Part shown: positions 16,708 to 25,314 of the stretch, in pieces
How positions within the stretch are numbered: position 1 is the first letter of the stretch
Layout of the letters: every line of letters begins with the position of its first letter
Source of the DNA: Lichenicoccus sp963693035
Lineage (GTDB): Bacteria > Pseudomonadota > Alphaproteobacteria > Acetobacterales > Acetobacteraceae
Assembly: GCA_963693035.2 (NCBI GenBank)
Contig: CAXMMQ010000007.1
Coordinates: 606,354 to 670,353, forward strand
Length of the DNA stretch: 64,000 nt
Reading direction: 5' to 3'
The notes under the pieces: model-generated
What the model saw: only the letters and a program-made list of their open reading frames with translations
Database searches by the model: none
What the model was told of the DNA's origin: nothing
Program-made: the position numbers and the translations under genes

Positions 16708-17973
16708 TCAGCCGGCAAGGCTGAATGCCGCGGCAAAGAAGCCATCGGTGCCGTCGCGGCGCGGCGTGAGGCTGATGGTATCGCGCCCCTCGAGCGCCGG
16801 CACCGGGGCGAACGCCGGATGCATGTCCAGGAAGCGCGCGACCTGCGCCTCGTTCTCCTGGGCAAGCATCGAGCACGTCGCATAGACCAGCCGCCCGCCC
16901 GGACGCAGCAGCCGGGCCGCGTCGCGCAGGATCGTCGCCTGCTTCTCCACCAGTTCCTCGAGGTCACGCGGCCGCAGCCGCAGCCGGGCGTCGGGATTGC
17001 GCCGCCAGGTGCCGGTGCCGGTGCACGGCGCATCCACCAGCACGCGGTCGAAGCTCGCCGCGCGCCGCTTGGACCACTTGTCGCCGGCGACCAGCAGGTG
17101 CCGCTCGACATTATGCACCCCGGCCCGTCGCAGGCGCCGCACCGCGCCATCGAGGCGCGGCTCCGACACGTCGCAGGCCACGATATGGCCCCGGTTGCCC
17201 ATGCTCATCGCAATCGCCAGCGTCTTGCCACCGGCGCCGGCGCAGTAATCCATCACCCGCATCTCGGGCGCCGCCTGCAGCGCCGCCACCACGAGCTGGC
17301 TGCCCTCGTCCTGGATCTCGACCAGCCCGTCGCGAAAGGCGGTGGTGGCGGTCACGTTCTGCCGCCCGCGCGCCCGCAACCCCCAGGCCGACAGCGTCAT
17401 CGGCTCGGTCTCGATCCCGGCCTCCGCCAGCGCCCCCGCCGCCTGCTCCCGGGTCGCCTTCAGCAGGTTGACCCGCAGATCCAGCGGCGCCTGCCGCGTC
17501 ATCGCCGCCAGCTCGGCCTCCAGCTCCGGCCCGAACCGCCCGGCCAGCAGCGGCAACAACCAGTCCGGCACCTCGTGGCGCACCGCATCCGGCATCTCCG
17601 GATGCTCGATCGTGTGCCCCTCCAGCGCCCGCAGGACACGCAGCTCGGCCGGCTCCAGCGTGTCCGGCGCATACCGGCCGCCGGAATACGCACGCTGCAG
17701 GCTCTCGACCGGCCGCCCTTCGAGGATCGCCGCCGCCGCCGGCACTAGCCGCGCCGTCGCCCGGCCCTCGCCACGCTGCAGCCACCATTCCAGCCGCCGC
17801 CAGTGCCGGAGCGCAAACCAGACCTGGTCCGAGATGTCCCGCCGGTCGCCGCCGCCGATATAGCGCCGCTCGCGGAAGAAACTGTTGGCGACCGCGTCTG
17901 CGGGGCGCCTTGGCGCGGCTTCGATCGCGGCCAGCAGGTCAATGACAGCGGCCAGTCTGGCGGGGGGAGTCAT
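16708..17973 (-). CDS. RsmB/NOP-family RNA (cytosine-5) methyltransferase
   Basis: A 421-residue protein with an N-terminal NusB-like/RNA-binding region and a C-terminal SAM methyltransferase. The SAM loop is DYCAGAGGKTLA, motif IV is VDAPCTGTGTWRRNPD with the first Cys, and motif VI is YATCSM with the catalytic Cys. RsmB methylates C967 of 16S rRNA; this protein is a close architectural match, but other m5C RNA targets are possible. Residues 1-80 include an SFFRERRYIGGGDRR segment typical of alphaproteobacterial members. It follows guaB on the same strand after 137 bp containing hairpin repeats. Confidence 0.9.
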   Translation of the reverse strand: MTPPARLAAVIDLLAAIEAAPRRPADAVANSFFRERRYIGGGDRRDISDQVWFALRHWRRLEWWLQRGEGRATARLVPAAAAILEGRPVESLQRAYSGGRYAPDTLEPAELRVLRALEGHTIEHPEMPDAVRHEVPDWLLPLLAGRFGPELEAELAAMTRQAPLDLRVNLLKATREQAAGALAEAGIETEPMTLSAWGLRARGRQNVTATTAFRDGLVEIQDEGSQLVVAALQAAPEMRVMDYCAGAGGKTLAIAMSMGNRGHIVACDVSEPRLDGAVRRLRRAGVHNVERHLLVAGDKWSKRRAASFDRVLVDAPCTGTGTWRRNPDARLRLRPRDLEELVEKQATILRDAARLLRPGGRLVYATCSMLAQENEAQVARFLDMHPAFAPVPALEGRDTISLTPRRDGTDGFFAAAFSLAG

Positions 17974-17983
17974 CGCAGAAGTT

Positions 17984-18024
17984 CCAGGGCTGTGCCCTGG
18001 ACCCGCTGGGGCCGCGGACCCCAG
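17984..18024. repeat. Paired hairpins downstream of guaB (REP-like, possible terminator)
   Basis: Two adjacent palindromes: CCAGGGC-TGT-GCCCTGG (17984-18000) and CTGGGG-CCGCGGA-CCCCAG (18006-18024). They lie in the 137-bp gap between the guaB stop and the RsmB-type start. The pattern resembles short GC-rich intergenic repeats common in this bacterial family and could terminate guaB transcription. There is no T-run, so a Rho-independent terminator is not certain. Confidence 0.6.
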
Positions 18025-18110
18025 ACCCCAATCCTATGGGAAGATTTCAAAGGCGAGCCTTTGATGGGCTTGAGCCGCGAAGCGGATCAAGGGAGCATCC
18101 CTCGCCTTCA

Positions 18111-19646
18111 TCAATCCTGCCGATAGTTAGGCGCCTCCCGGGTAATCGCCACGTCATGCACATGGCTTTCGCGTAGTCCCGCCCCGGTGATGCGGCGGAA
18201 CACCGCGCCGCTCTGCAGCGCGGCGATATCCTCGCTGCCGGTGTAGCCCATGCCGGCGCGCAGGCCGCCGACCAGCTGGTGCACCACGGCGGCCATGCCG
18301 CCCTTGAAGGCGACGCGGCCCTCGATCCCCTCGGGGACCATCTTGAGCGTGTCCTTGATCTCCTGCTGGAAGTAGCGATCCGCCGAGCCGCGCGCCATCG
18401 CACCAAGGCTGCCCATGCCGCGATAGGATTTGTACGACCGGCCCTGGTAGAGGAACACCTCGCCGGGCGCCTCCTCGGTGCCGGCCAGCAGGCTGCCCAC
18501 CATCACCACGTCCGCACCCGCCGCGATCGCCTTGACCAGGTCGCCGGAGGTGCGGATGCCGCCATCCGCGATCGCCGGCACGTCCTGCTCGTGGCAGGCC
18601 GCCGCGGTCTCCATCACCGCGCTGAACTGCGGCACGCCGACGCCGGCCACCACCCTCGTCGTGCAGATCGAGCCGGGCCCGATGCCGATCTTCACGCTGT
18701 CGGCGCCGGCCTCGATAAGCGCCCGCGCCCCATCGGGGGTGGCCACGTTGCCGGCTACCACCTGCACGTCGTTGGACGCCGACTTGATGCGGCCGATCGC
18801 CGCCAGCACACCGGCCGAATGGCCGTGCGCGGTATCCACCACGATGACATCGACCCCAGCCTCGATCAGCGCCTTCGCGCGCAGGAAGCCGTCCTCGCCG
18901 ACGCCGGTCGCCGCCCCGCAGCGCAGCCGGCCCATCTCGTCCTTGTTGGCGAGCGGGTAGGCCACCGCCTTGTCCATGTCCTTGACCGTGATGATGCCGG
19001 TGCAGCGCCCCTGTCGGTCCACCACCAGCAGCTTCTCCAGCCGGTGCTTGTGCAGCAGGTGCCGCGCCTCCTCCGGAGCGGCGCCGTCGGTCACGGTGAC
19101 CAGGTTGTCGCGGGTCATCAACTCGTAGACGCGGCGCTCCGGGTCGGTCTCGAAGCGCATGTCGCGGTTGGTCAGGATGCCGACCAGCTTCTGGTCCGAG
19201 CGCTCGATCACCGGCAGCCCGCTGATGCGGTTGCGCTTCATGATCGCATGCACCTCGGCCAGCGTCTGGTCGGGGAACACCGTCACCGGGTTCGCCACCA
19301 TGCCGCTCTCGTAGCGCTTGACGCGCCGGACCTGCTGCGCCTGCTCGGCGATGTCGAGATTCTTGTGGATCACCCCGAGCCCGCCCTGCTGGGCCATCGC
19401 GATCGCCATGCCGTCCTCGGTGACGGTGTCCATCGCCGAGCTGACCAGCGGGATGTTGAGCGCGATGCGGCGGGTCAGGCGGGTGCGGGTGTCGGTGGCC
19501 GTCGGCAGCACCTGCGAATAGGCCGGCTCGACCAGCACGTCGTCGAAGGCGAGCGCCTCGCGGATCCGGTCCTGGATGGGCGCCCGCGGGCCGGGAGAAG
19601 CAGGTGCCGTGTGACCCGGGGCTGTAGTGTGGAAGGGCGCTGACAT
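18111..19646 (-). CDS. guaB: IMP dehydrogenase
   Basis: A 511-residue IMPDH that oxidises IMP to XMP, the committing step of guanine nucleotide synthesis. The TIM-barrel is split by a CBS pair (about residues 115-225: PVTVFPDQTLAEV, LVTVTDGAAPEEA). The catalytic loop is IGPGSICTTRVV with the active Cys; the flap has RGMGSLGAM and the C-terminal RVAFKGGMAAVVHQLVGGLR is typical. The ATG at 19646 has an AGGAGAG RBS; apparent upstream extensions are not needed. An N-terminal Pro/Ala-rich lead of about 25 residues is longer than in E. coli. It is divergent from a purine permease, which suits joint purine control. Confidence 0.97.
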   Translation of the reverse strand: MSAPFHTTAPGHTAPASPGPRAPIQDRIREALAFDDVLVEPAYSQVLPTATDTRTRLTRRIALNIPLVSSAMDTVTEDGMAIAMAQQGGLGVIHKNLDIAEQAQQVRRVKRYESGMVANPVTVFPDQTLAEVHAIMKRNRISGLPVIERSDQKLVGILTNRDMRFETDPERRVYELMTRDNLVTVTDGAAPEEARHLLHKHRLEKLLVVDRQGRCTGIITVKDMDKAVAYPLANKDEMGRLRCGAATGVGEDGFLRAKALIEAGVDVIVVDTAHGHSAGVLAAIGRIKSASNDVQVVAGNVATPDGARALIEAGADSVKIGIGPGSICTTRVVAGVGVPQFSAVMETAAACHEQDVPAIADGGIRTSGDLVKAIAAGADVVMVGSLLAGTEEAPGEVFLYQGRSYKSYRGMGSLGAMARGSADRYFQQEIKDTLKMVPEGIEGRVAFKGGMAAVVHQLVGGLRAGMGYTGSEDIAALQSGAVFRRITGAGLRESHVHDVAITREAPNYRQD

Positions 19647-19795
19647 GGCGGGGCTCTCCTGACAGGGGGCGCTCCCGACCGGCCACGGACCCATGACCCC
19701 GGCCTGCCGCAGGCTTATCACCCTTGGCGGGTCCCCTTACCTTTCCGCGCTGCGGCATGCAAGCTTGCCTCGATGACATCGCAGGGAGGCCCCAG

Positions 19796-21115
19796 ATGCT
19801 CGAACGGCTGTTCTCGCTGAAGGCGCACGGCACCACGCCGCGCACCGAGGTGTTGGCCGGGCTCACCACCTTCCTGACCATGGCCTACATCATGTTCATC
19901 AACCCGAGCATCCTCGGCGATGCCGGGATGCCGAAGGGCGCGGTGTTCGTCGCCACCTGCCTGGTGGCCGCGATCGGCTCGCTGGTGATGGCGCTGCACG
20001 CGAACTACCCGATCGCGCTGGCGCCCGGCATGGGGCTGAACGCCTACTTCGCCTACGTCGTGGTGCTCGGCCTGGGCTATCGCTGGCAGGAGGCGCTCGG
20101 GGCGGTGTTCATCTCCGGCGTGCTGTTCCTGCTGATCACGCTGCTGCGGCTGCGGAGCGTGATCGTCGAGGGCATCCCGGCCTCGCTGCGCATCGCGATC
20201 ACTGTCGGCATCGGCCTGTTCCTGGCGATGATCGCGCTGCGCAATGCCGGCATCGTGGTCTCCAGCCCGGCCACCTCGGTGACGCTGGGCGACCTGCACC
20301 GGCCGGGGGCGCTGCTGGCTGTGCTCGGCTTCGTCATCGTGGCGGTGCTGTCCGCCCGGCGCGTGCGCGGCGCCCTGCTGATCGGCATCCTGGTGGTGAC
20401 GGTGCTGAGCTTCCTGGTCGCCGGCAACCGGTTCGCCGGGCTGGTCTCGCTGCCGCCCTCGATCGCACCGACTTTCTTCGCGCTCGACATACGCGGCGCG
20501 CTGTCGAAGGGGCTGCTCAACGTCGTGCTGGTGTTCTTCCTGGTGGAGCTGTTCGACGCCACCGGCACGCTGATGGGCATCGCGCACCGCGCGGGCCTGC
20601 TCGACAGCCGCAAGGTCGAGCGTGGCAACCCCCGCATCGAGCGCTTCAACCGGGCGCTGCTCGCCGACAGCACGGCGATCTTCCTGGGCTCGCTGCTCGG
20701 CACCTCTAGCACCACCGCCTACCTCGAAAGTGCATCAGGCGTCGAGGCGGGTGGCCGCACCGGGCTGACGGCGGCGACCGTGGCGGTGCTGTTCCTGGCA
20801 TGCCTGTTCATCGCGCCGCTGGCAGGCTCGGTGCCGCCCTACGCGACGGCGCCCGCCCTGTTCTATGTCGCCTGCCTGATGCTGCGCGAGCTTGCGTCGC
20901 TGGACTGGGACGACGTCACCGAGATCATCCCGGCGGTCGTCACCGCGCTGCTCATGCCGTTCACCTACTCGATCTCGAACGGCATCTCGTTCGGTTTCAT
21001 CACCTACGCCGCCCTCAAGCTGCTGACCGGGCGCGGCCGCGAGGTGAAGCCGGTCGCCTGGATCATCGCCGCCCTGTTCGTGTTCAAGTTCATCCATATC
21101 GGCGCCGCCGGGTGA
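19796..21115 (+). CDS. NCS2-family guanine/hypoxanthine permease
   Basis: A 439-residue transporter of the AzgA-like (NCS2/COG2252) group with 12-14 membrane segments. The conserved start FSLKAHGTTPRTEVLAGLTTFLTMAYI and motifs ANYPIALAPGMGLNAYF and LFDATGTLMGIAH, plus GTSSTTAYLESASGVEAGGRTGL, are all present. Family members import adenine, guanine or hypoxanthine with protons. The ATG at 19796 follows a GGGAGG RBS. The 149-bp gap to the divergent guaB start probably carries both promoters; I saw no purine riboswitch fold there. Confidence 0.93.
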   Translation: MLERLFSLKAHGTTPRTEVLAGLTTFLTMAYIMFINPSILGDAGMPKGAVFVATCLVAAIGSLVMALHANYPIALAPGMGLNAYFAYVVVLGLGYRWQEALGAVFISGVLFLLITLLRLRSVIVEGIPASLRIAITVGIGLFLAMIALRNAGIVVSSPATSVTLGDLHRPGALLAVLGFVIVAVLSARRVRGALLIGILVVTVLSFLVAGNRFAGLVSLPPSIAPTFFALDIRGALSKGLLNVVLVFFLVELFDATGTLMGIAHRAGLLDSRKVERGNPRIERFNRALLADSTAIFLGSLLGTSSTTAYLESASGVEAGGRTGLTAATVAVLFLACLFIAPLAGSVPPYATAPALFYVACLMLRELASLDWDDVTEIIPAVVTALLMPFTYSISNGISFGFITYAALKLLTGRGREVKPVAWIIAALFVFKFIHIGAAG

Positions 21116-21122
21116 TCCGGCG

Positions 21123-21893
21123 CTACCCTCCGGCCACCCGCGCCGGCTGCGCGGGGTCGCCGTGCGTCAGCGCGTTCGCCAGCAGGTTCGACAGCACCTG
21201 CGCGATGCGTGCGCCGTCGCACTCGACCGGGACGCGCAGCCTGAAGTCGATGACGATGACGCGCCACGGATGGATGCTCTGCAGCTCGCCCACGACCTCG
21301 AGCGACTGCTCCGACAGGCCTTCGCACGGTCGGACGATGATCGGGATGCCGTCGCCGAGCTGGCCGCGCGCGAAAGCCAGCACGTTGTCGACCAGCTCGG
21401 TCATGCGGCGCACGCTCGATTTCATCCGCTGCGTGATCATGCCGACCTTCTGGTCGCCACTCCTGTCGCCACCCTGCCCCGGCCCATCCTGTCCCGGCCC
21501 ACCCTGGTCGGGCCCACCCCATCGGGGCTTGTGCCGTCCCAGCAGCTCCAGCCCGCCGGCGTAGGCGGCGACCGGATCACGCAGGTCGTGTCCCAGGACG
21601 GCCACGGAACGATCACGCAGGGCGGCGAGCTCGTTGGCGCGGCCGAGCTGATGCCCGGCATGGACGCCGAAACCGACCCTGTCGAGCACGGCGCAGGCGG
21701 TCCAGGTCGATCCGCTGACCCGCCCGGGTGCTGCAAAGCAGAGGCCGGTTGCGTCGCACAGGATGCGCAGGATCAACGGAGCCGAGCCGATGCGCTTGAT
21801 CGGCGCCAGATCGGCATCGATCGAGCGCTCCTCCGGATCCTCGTCATGCGCAGCGTTGCCGTACGACAGGACCGTTTCGATCGGATGGTACAA
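21123..21893 (-). CDS. GAF-domain histidine kinase, truncated in its ATPase domain
   Basis: About 256 residues: a GAF-like domain (residues 30-95), a dimerisation/phospho-acceptor helix with VLGHDLRDPVAA and a low-complexity Gly/Asp/Gln insert (about 125-148), the second helix MTELVDNVLAFARGQLG, then the start of the HATPase domain ending just after the N-box SNLLANALTHGDP. The D/F/G boxes are absent, so ATP hydrolysis is unlikely and the protein is probably inactive as a kinase. The start is a weak TTG at 21893. It lies 30 bases after the GGDEF-EAL gene on the same strand and its stop is 7 bases from the permease stop, suggesting an event at that junction removed the 3' end. Confidence 0.72.
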   Translation of the reverse strand: MYHPIETVLSYGNAAHDEDPEERSIDADLAPIKRIGSAPLILRILCDATGLCFAAPGRVSGSTWTACAVLDRVGFGVHAGHQLGRANELAALRDRSVAVLGHDLRDPVAAYAGGLELLGRHKPRWGGPDQGGPGQDGPGQGGDRSGDQKVGMITQRMKSSVRRMTELVDNVLAFARGQLGDGIPIIVRPCEGLSEQSLEVVGELQSIHPWRVIVIDFRLRVPVECDGARIAQVLSNLLANALTHGDPAQPARVAGG

Positions 21894-21923
21894 AATCGAT
21901 ACAGCGATCCGCTGGTGGGAGCC

Positions 21924-23747
21924 TTACCTGTGCGTTGGTTCCGACGCCAGCAACTGCGCAAATGCGTCCGCGTTGCCTGGACGCCCGAACAGGTAGCCCT
22001 GTCCCTCGTCGCAGCCCATCGAGCGCAGCAGGTCCGCCTGCGCCTCCGTCTCGATACCCTCGGCGCAGACCTGCATGTTCAGGCGCTGGCCGAGCGTTGC
22101 CACCGCCTCGACGATGGCGGTCGCGCCGACATCGACCGACATGTTGGCAACGAAGCTGCGATCGACCTTGATCTTGCTGAACGGGAAGCGCCGCAGGTAG
22201 CTCAGGCTGGAATATCCGGTACCGAAATCATCCAGCACCACGCCGATGCCGAGTGCGCGCAGGCGGGCCAGCGTCGAGAGCGTCCCGGCACTGTCGTGCA
22301 GCAGCAGCCCCTCGGTGATCTCCAACTCCAGCCGGTGCGGCGGCAGCCCGGTGGCCGCCAGCACCGCGGTGACCTGCTCGACGAGGCCCGGCTGGCGCAC
22401 CTGCACCGGCGAGAGATTGACGGCGAGGCACAGTCCCGGCCAGCGCGCCGCCGCGGCGCAGCCGGTGCGAAGCACCCAGGCGCCGATCTCGCCGATCAGG
22501 CCGGCACCTTCCGCGAGCGCCACGAATTCCGAGGGCGGCAGCAGGCCGCGTTCCGGATGATGCCAGCGCAGCAGAGCCTCGGCGCCGACGATGCGGTGCC
22601 GGTCCAGCGCCACGATCGGCTGGAAGTGCAGTTCGAAGCCGTCGTTGGCCAGCGCCCGGCGCAGTTCGCACTCCGCAGCGTGGTGGCGGTGCAGGGCGGC
22701 GTGCATGCCATCCTGGAAGAACCGGTAGGTGCCCTGGCTCTCGCTCTTGGCCTGGTACAGGGCCACGTCGGCTTGGCGCAGCAGCAGCGCCGGCTCCTCT
22801 TCGGCATCCTCGCGCGCGCACAGCGTGATGCCGACGCTGACCCCGACCCCGGCCTGCCGTGCATCCAGCATGATCGGCTCGGAGACGATGTCGATGACGC
22901 GCCGGGCGACGTCGGCGGCCTGCTCGGGCGACCACAGGCCTTCGAGCAGGATGGCGAACTCGTCGCCGCCGAGACGGGACACGGTGTCCTGGCCGCGGAC
23001 GCAGTGCATGAGGCGGTGCGCCACCTGCCGCAGGATCTCGTCGCCGCCGGCGTGACCCAGCGTGTCGTTGACCGCCTTGAAGCCGTCGAGATCGAGGAAC
23101 ATCACCGCCACCAGCGGCTCGTCCTGCGGGTCCGCCGCCTCGCCGTCGTCCGACACCATCCCGGGTTCGGCCAGAACCGGCGTGCGGTCGCGCAGGTGCG
23201 CCAGGGCGCGCTCCAGCCGCTCGCTGAACAGGTTGCGGTTCGGCAGCCCGGTGAGCGCGTCGTGGTGCGCCATGTGGCGGACCCGGGCTTCGGCCCAGCA
23301 GCGCTCGGTGATATCCTCGATCGTCGAGACCCAGCCGCCATCGGCGATCGGCTCGGTATGGATGACGTGCACGCGGCCGTTGCTCAGCGTCACCTCGGTG
23401 TCGGACACCTGTCCCGTGCTGCCGACCTGCTCGCGCCAACGGGCATAGGGCTCGGCGGCGATGTTCGGCCCGGTGCCGGCGGCGCAACGCAGGTCCACGA
23501 CCTCGCGCTCCGTCATGCCGGTGCGCAGCCCGCTCTCCGCAAGGTCGTACAGCCTGACGAACTGCCGGTTGAACATGGCCAGCCGGTGCTGGCCGTCGAA
23601 GATGCACAGGGCCAGCCGGATATGGTCGAGCGCCACGTCGCGCAGGTCCCGCGACGCGACAGGACGATCGAGGCCCGATCGCCAGGAACGCGGCCGCTGC
23701 TCGGAAAGAAGCGCCGGCAGTGCTGATTTCGCCAACAGGTCTGTCAT
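21924..23747 (-). CDS. PAS-GGDEF-EAL bifunctional cyclic-di-GMP protein
   Basis: A 607-residue soluble protein. A PAS domain (about 40-150) contains the sensing segment; it is followed by a GGDEF domain with an intact active site (RLGGDEFAILLEG) and an intact inhibitory site RGQD five residues before GGDEF, and an EAL domain with EALLRW, the Asn in AVNLSPVQ, ITEGLLL, DDFGTGYSS, the KVDRSF Lys and the AEGIET Glu. Both diguanylate cyclase and phosphodiesterase residues look complete, so either or both activities are possible. There are no membrane helices. It shares a transcript direction with the truncated kinase downstream. Confidence 0.95.
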   Translation of the reverse strand: MTDLLAKSALPALLSEQRPRSWRSGLDRPVASRDLRDVALDHIRLALCIFDGQHRLAMFNRQFVRLYDLAESGLRTGMTEREVVDLRCAAGTGPNIAAEPYARWREQVGSTGQVSDTEVTLSNGRVHVIHTEPIADGGWVSTIEDITERCWAEARVRHMAHHDALTGLPNRNLFSERLERALAHLRDRTPVLAEPGMVSDDGEAADPQDEPLVAVMFLDLDGFKAVNDTLGHAGGDEILRQVAHRLMHCVRGQDTVSRLGGDEFAILLEGLWSPEQAADVARRVIDIVSEPIMLDARQAGVGVSVGITLCAREDAEEEPALLLRQADVALYQAKSESQGTYRFFQDGMHAALHRHHAAECELRRALANDGFELHFQPIVALDRHRIVGAEALLRWHHPERGLLPPSEFVALAEGAGLIGEIGAWVLRTGCAAAARWPGLCLAVNLSPVQVRQPGLVEQVTAVLAATGLPPHRLELEITEGLLLHDSAGTLSTLARLRALGIGVVLDDFGTGYSSLSYLRRFPFSKIKVDRSFVANMSVDVGATAIVEAVATLGQRLNMQVCAEGIETEAQADLLRSMGCDEGQGYLFGRPGNADAFAQLLASEPTHR

Positions 23748-24121
23748 CAGGCGACCCGGTTCCCGTTCCGAAATTTGTCTCGATTAGGCGATGGACGCCA
23801 CTCATTTCGCGAAATATATCGGCGGATCAATATCTGAGCCCAGACAACCGCTTAATGTCAAGCATGATGATCACAGCACCGATAAAGCCTGAAACAACTC
23901 GCAGGATTGCGCGGCGATCCCGGCGCCCGGTCGTCACCGTCAACTTTGCAAAGTCTGCGCGTGCAAGAAACGATATCACCTGCCCGGGCTGCTTCGTGGC
24001 GCGGCAGACCCGCTCTACGGCGGCCTGCGGCCGGCCGGGATTGACGCGGCGCTCTGCCGCGCATCCTCTGGCGCCGGCCGGCGGAGCTGCCGGAGAAGTG
24101 TGGGCATCGGATGAGGGCAGC
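23748..24121. other. 374-bp intergenic region, divergent promoters
   Basis: Lies between the starts of the GGDEF-EAL gene and an SDR. Positions 23750-23970 are clearly less GC-rich than the flanks, as expected for a promoter zone; reading frames through it have no family resemblance. No tRNA, small RNA or repeat was recognised. Confidence 0.5.
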
Positions 24122-24853
24122 ATGAACCAGGAACTCGGCGGCAAGGTGGTCCTCGTCACGGGCGCAAGCTCCGGGATCGGCCGGTCGATGGTCCGCTCGC
24201 TCGCCTCCCTCGGCGCGCACGTGGCGCTGTCGGCACGCTCGCTGCCGCGGCTGGAGGCGCTGCAGGCCGAGATCGGCCCCGCCGCGGGACTGGTGGTGCA
24301 GGCCGACCTCGCCTTGCCCGCCGATGTCGAGCGCATGGTGGCAATGACGCTCGCACATTACGGCCGCATCGACGTGCTGCTCGCCAATGCCGGGCTGTTC
24401 TATCCGGGCATCGCCGTCGAGGCGGATCCAGACCAGTGGGACCAGATGCTGTCGGTGAATGTAAACAGCGTGTTCCGCGCGGTGCGGGCCGTGCTGCCCG
24501 GCATGATCGAGCAGCGCGGCGGCGACATCGTGGTGACCAGCTCGATCTCCGGCCATCAGGCCCTGCACATGGAGCCGGTGTATAGCGCCAGCAAGCACGC
24601 GGTGCAGGCCTTCGTGCATGGCGTACGCCGGCAGGTCGCGGCCAGCGGCATACGCGTGGGTTCCATCGCCCCGGGCATCGTGCTGAACGAGCTCTGGGGC
24701 TACAGCGACGCGGACGCCATCGACGCCAGGGTTGCCAGCCGCGAGGGCCTGCGCTCGGAGGATGTCGCAGAGGCGGTGGTCTTCATGCTGACCCGGCCGC
24801 CGCACGTGACGATCCGCGACCTGGTGATCCTGCCGCAGAACCAGGACATCTGA
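24122..24853 (+). CDS. SDR-family NAD(P)-dependent oxidoreductase
   Basis: A 243-residue classical short-chain dehydrogenase: TGASSGIGRS cofactor motif, LANAGLF, catalytic Ser/Tyr/Lys in TSSISGHQ and YSASKHAV, and the PG motif IAPGIVLNEL. The C-terminal RPPHVTIRDLVILPQNQDI is typical of the YdfG/ribitol-dehydrogenase-like group (clavaldehyde-type). The ATG at 24122 was chosen because the upstream in-frame extension is in intergenic-like sequence. The substrate is not predictable. A DCC-family gene follows 37 bases later and may be cotranscribed. Confidence 0.9.
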   Translation: MNQELGGKVVLVTGASSGIGRSMVRSLASLGAHVALSARSLPRLEALQAEIGPAAGLVVQADLALPADVERMVAMTLAHYGRIDVLLANAGLFYPGIAVEADPDQWDQMLSVNVNSVFRAVRAVLPGMIEQRGGDIVVTSSISGHQALHMEPVYSASKHAVQAFVHGVRRQVAASGIRVGSIAPGIVLNELWGYSDADAIDARVASREGLRSEDVAEAVVFMLTRPPHVTIRDLVILPQNQDI

Positions 24854-24890
24854 GCCGGAACCGCCGCCGCGGCGGCGCGCTGGCTCGGCG

Positions 24891-25250
24891 ATGGCGAAAG
24901 ATCCTGCTCTGATCGTCTGGTATGATGGTGGCTGTCCGCTCTGCCGCCGCGAGGTCGCGCTGATGCGCAGGCTCGACCGCGCGCACGCCATCGCGTTCCG
25001 AGATGTCTCGCCGGGTGCCGGGCCGGCCGACTGCCCGCTCGACCGGGCGGCGCTGCTGGCACGGTTCCACGCCGAGGAGGAGGGACGGCTGCTGTCGGGC
25101 GCCGCCGCCTTCGCCGCCATGTGGCGTCGCATCCCGCTGCTTCGGCCGCTCGGGCTCGTAGCGCGCAACCGCCATGTGCTGGCGGTGCTGGAACGGCTGT
25201 ACATCCGCTTCCTCCGCGTGCGTCCATCCATCGCGTCGTGGCTCGCCTGA
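24891..25250 (+). CDS. DCC-family (DUF393) thiol-disulfide-type protein
   Basis: A 119-residue protein with the family signature near the N-terminus, WYDGGCPLCRREV (D-x-x-C-P-x-C), and the mid-protein segment GAAAFAAMWRRIP. DUF393 proteins have a thioredoxin-like fold, but a biochemical role is mostly unproven. It starts at ATG 24891, overlapping no other gene, with a modest GGCGATGG context. It probably follows the SDR in one transcript. Confidence 0.88.
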   Translation: MAKDPALIVWYDGGCPLCRREVALMRRLDRAHAIAFRDVSPGAGPADCPLDRAALLARFHAEEEGRLLSGAAAFAAMWRRIPLLRPLGLVARNRHVLAVLERLYIRFLRVRPSIASWLA

Positions 25251-25314
25251 GCGTATCACCGAGCGCCGGCGCGGACTGTAACCAACGAGGTACTGTCGGC
25301 GGCAGCTTCGGAAA

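Noticed and set aside
17984..18024. Strong Rho-independent terminator
   Set aside because: Good hairpins but no following T-run; listed as a repeat with only possible terminator function.
19647..19795. Purine riboswitch between guaB and the permease
   Set aside because: I could not find the conserved pairing and loop bases of a purine aptamer in either strand.
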